Under the pieces are notes generated by a model. That model was not told where the DNA came from and did no database searches. It saw only the letters and a program-made list of their open reading frames with translations. From Bacteroidota bacterium (GTDB taxonomy: Bacteria > Bacteroidota > Bacteroidia > B-17B0 > Aurantibacillaceae), in the NCBI GenBank assembly GCA_020162035.1, contig JAIUNM010000014.1:30871-94870 (forward strand): a stretch of 64,000 nt of DNA, in the 5' to 3' direction. Below, in pieces: positions 62,647-64,000 of the stretch (within the stretch, counting starts at the first letter, position 1; every line of letters starts with the position of its first letter). Position numbers and translations under genes: made by a program.

Positions 62647-63292
62647 AATTAAAGTTGCCATAGTTGATAACGAAACTAAACTTATCAATATCATTAAAAA
62701 AAATCTATTATTAAGTAATAAAATTGATATTGTTTACACTGCTTCAAGCGGAAAAGAAGCAATAGAAATACTTGAAAAAAATATTCCTGATGTTATTTTA
62801 ATGGACATAAATATGCCTGAAATGAATGGTATAGAAACAACTAAATACATTTCAACAAATTTCCCTTCAATAAAAGTAATTATGTTAACCGTAATGGATG
62901 CTGAAAACATAATTTTAGAGTCAATATTAGCAGGCGCTGCAGGTTATTTAACAAAAGACTCACCGTCTGAAAGAATTATTGAAGCAATTTTAGAATGTTT
63001 AGAAGGTGGTGCTCCTATGAGTCCTGGTATTGCATTTAAAGCTATGCAACTTATTAAGCAAAACACAAAACCAAAAACCGAAAAAAACGTTTATGAAGAA
63101 TTTGGTTTAACAAAACGTGAAATTGAAATTATAGAAAAAATTGCTACAGGTAACACTTATAAACAAATTGGTGATGAGTTAAACATTAGTCCTTCAACTG
63201 TACGTAAACATATTGAAAATATTTACGCGAAACTAAGAGTACATAATAAAACCGAAGCGATAAATCTTACTAAAAGAAAAGATATTATTTAG
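62633..63292 (+). CDS. NarL/LuxR-type response regulator
   Basis: 219 residues. Receiver domain (about 6-125): acidic pocket IVDN and phospho-acceptor Asp58 in ILMDINMPEMNG, Thr in VIMLTVMD, Lys in YLTKDS. HTH_LUXR at about 150-215: LTKREIEIIEKIATGNTYKQ, ISPSTVRKHIENIYAKLRV. It is coupled to the HisKA_3 kinase and should bind DNA as a dimer once phosphorylated. It ends about 85 nt before the rRNA operon terminator on the opposite strand. Confidence 0.95.
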   Translation: MKEIKIKVAIVDNETKLINIIKKNLLLSNKIDIVYTASSGKEAIEILEKNIPDVILMDINMPEMNGIETTKYISTNFPSIKVIMLTVMDAENIILESILAGAAGYLTKDSPSERIIEAILECLEGGAPMSPGIAFKAMQLIKQNTKPKTEKNVYEEFGLTKREIEIIEKIATGNTYKQIGDELNISPSTVRKHIENIYAKLRVHNKTEAINLTKRKDII

Positions 63293-63375
63293 AGTTTACT
63301 TATAGGTAGTGTATAAAAAAGTGTGTAATCCATATAAAAAGCGATAAAATTTTGCTAGCGCTATTTATTTAAAAC

Positions 63376-63406
63376 AAAAAAGCCCCAACATTACTGTAGG
63401 GGCTTT
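63376..63406 (-). terminator. Terminator of the rRNA operon
   Basis: On the minus strand AAAGCCCC and GGGGCTTT (8 bp) around a 12-nt loop, followed by T6. It lies 24 nt after the 5S 3' end. Confidence 0.9.
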
Positions 63407-63410
63407 AACA

Positions 63411-63424
63411 TCCGCCGTGGCGGA
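63411..63424. repeat. GC-rich palindrome after 5S rRNA
   Basis: TCCGCC-GT-GGCGGA, a 6-bp hairpin between the 5S gene and the terminator. It is GC-rich against an AT-rich background. It may be part of rRNA processing or a small interspersed palindrome. Confidence 0.5.
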
Positions 63425-63429
63425 AAAAT

Positions 63430-63538
<109 letters not shown>

Positions 63539-63580
63539 AAAAGGATAACATATTTGAAAAAAAAGACACGAGTTATTTTC

Positions 63581-63634
63581 GAGTTTTTAGTGAATAGCCT
63601 TTAGTTTAAACTAATAACTAAACACTAAAAACTC
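63581..63634. repeat. Long inverted repeat in the 23S-5S spacer
   Basis: GAGTTTTTAGTG (63581-63592) and CACTAAAAACTC (63623-63634) are perfect 12-bp complements; inside lies a 14-bp palindrome TTAGTTTAAACTAA (63601-63614). In the transcript this gives a stem with a second stem at its tip, likely an RNase III-type processing structure. Confidence 0.75.
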
Positions 63635-63642
63635 TTTTTTTA

Positions 63643-64000
<358 letters not shown>

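Overview
The window is a compact, AT-rich stretch of a Bacteroidota (Bacteroidetes) chromosome, probably from a gliding or type IX-secreting lineage of the class Bacteroidia. The evidence is: promoters of the TAnnTTTG type, almost no Shine-Dalgarno sequences, a SusC-like TonB receptor with a carboxypeptidase-like N-terminal domain, a secreted protein with a type IX sorting tail, a split transketolase, a fused alpha/beta 2-oxoacid dehydrogenase E1, an rpsU-xerC-hpf locus and a surE-lpxB-SpoIID cluster. I cannot place it to order. I see no phage, insertion sequence, CRISPR array or tRNA.

Layout. 1-2.3 kb: truncated nrnA, then rpsU, xerC and hpf, closed by a bidirectional terminator. 2.3-6.9 kb: the translation/transcription operon rimP-nusA-infB (minus). 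7.1-8.6 kb: a small His-rich membrane protein and dxr. 8.6-13.8 kb: a TPP riboswitch driving a TonB receptor, followed by a manganese unit (DtxR/MntR-type regulator with a clear operator, and an Nramp transporter fused to a universal stress domain). 13.8-21 kb (minus): a secreted protein with a LecA-like end, a UspA protein behind a tandem repeat, an outer membrane protein, EttA, a MazG-like protein, an OmpH/Skp protein, and a two-gene membrane/NlpC unit. 21-36.7 kb: housekeeping genes (E1 fusion, metG, LD-carboxypeptidase, transketolase N-half, ychF) mixed with less known ones (a NUMOD4/HNH relative with a lost catalytic His, a VOC protein, a vWA protein, a YhcG-type nuclease, an AIM24 protein).

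36.7-45 kb: parE, then three envelope lipoproteins (LPP20-like, TPR/CsgG-like, LPP20-like) and, on the other strand, a four-gene ECF sigma operon whose second product is a membrane protein with four F-x-x-P-x-N-Y-F repeats. 45-57.3 kb: UspA, SpoIID, LpxB, SurE, a zinc peptidase, an MBL hydrolase, free methionine sulfoxide reductase, bioF-bioB, panB, ribBA and a MORN-like secreted protein. 57.4-63.3 kb: two secreted proteins and, divergent from them, a two-component system whose sensor gene is frameshifted and lacks a normal start; a perfect 20-bp palindrome lies between. 63.4-64 kb: the 3' end of an rRNA operon (23S and 5S, minus strand).

The best candidates for new biology are: an unusually strong ribosome binding site on hpf next to rpsU; the lipoprotein trio; the ECF operon with its repeat-bearing membrane protein; the palindrome at the two-component locus; apparent AUA starts; and a predicted leaderless mntR whose operator overlaps the preceding stop codon.
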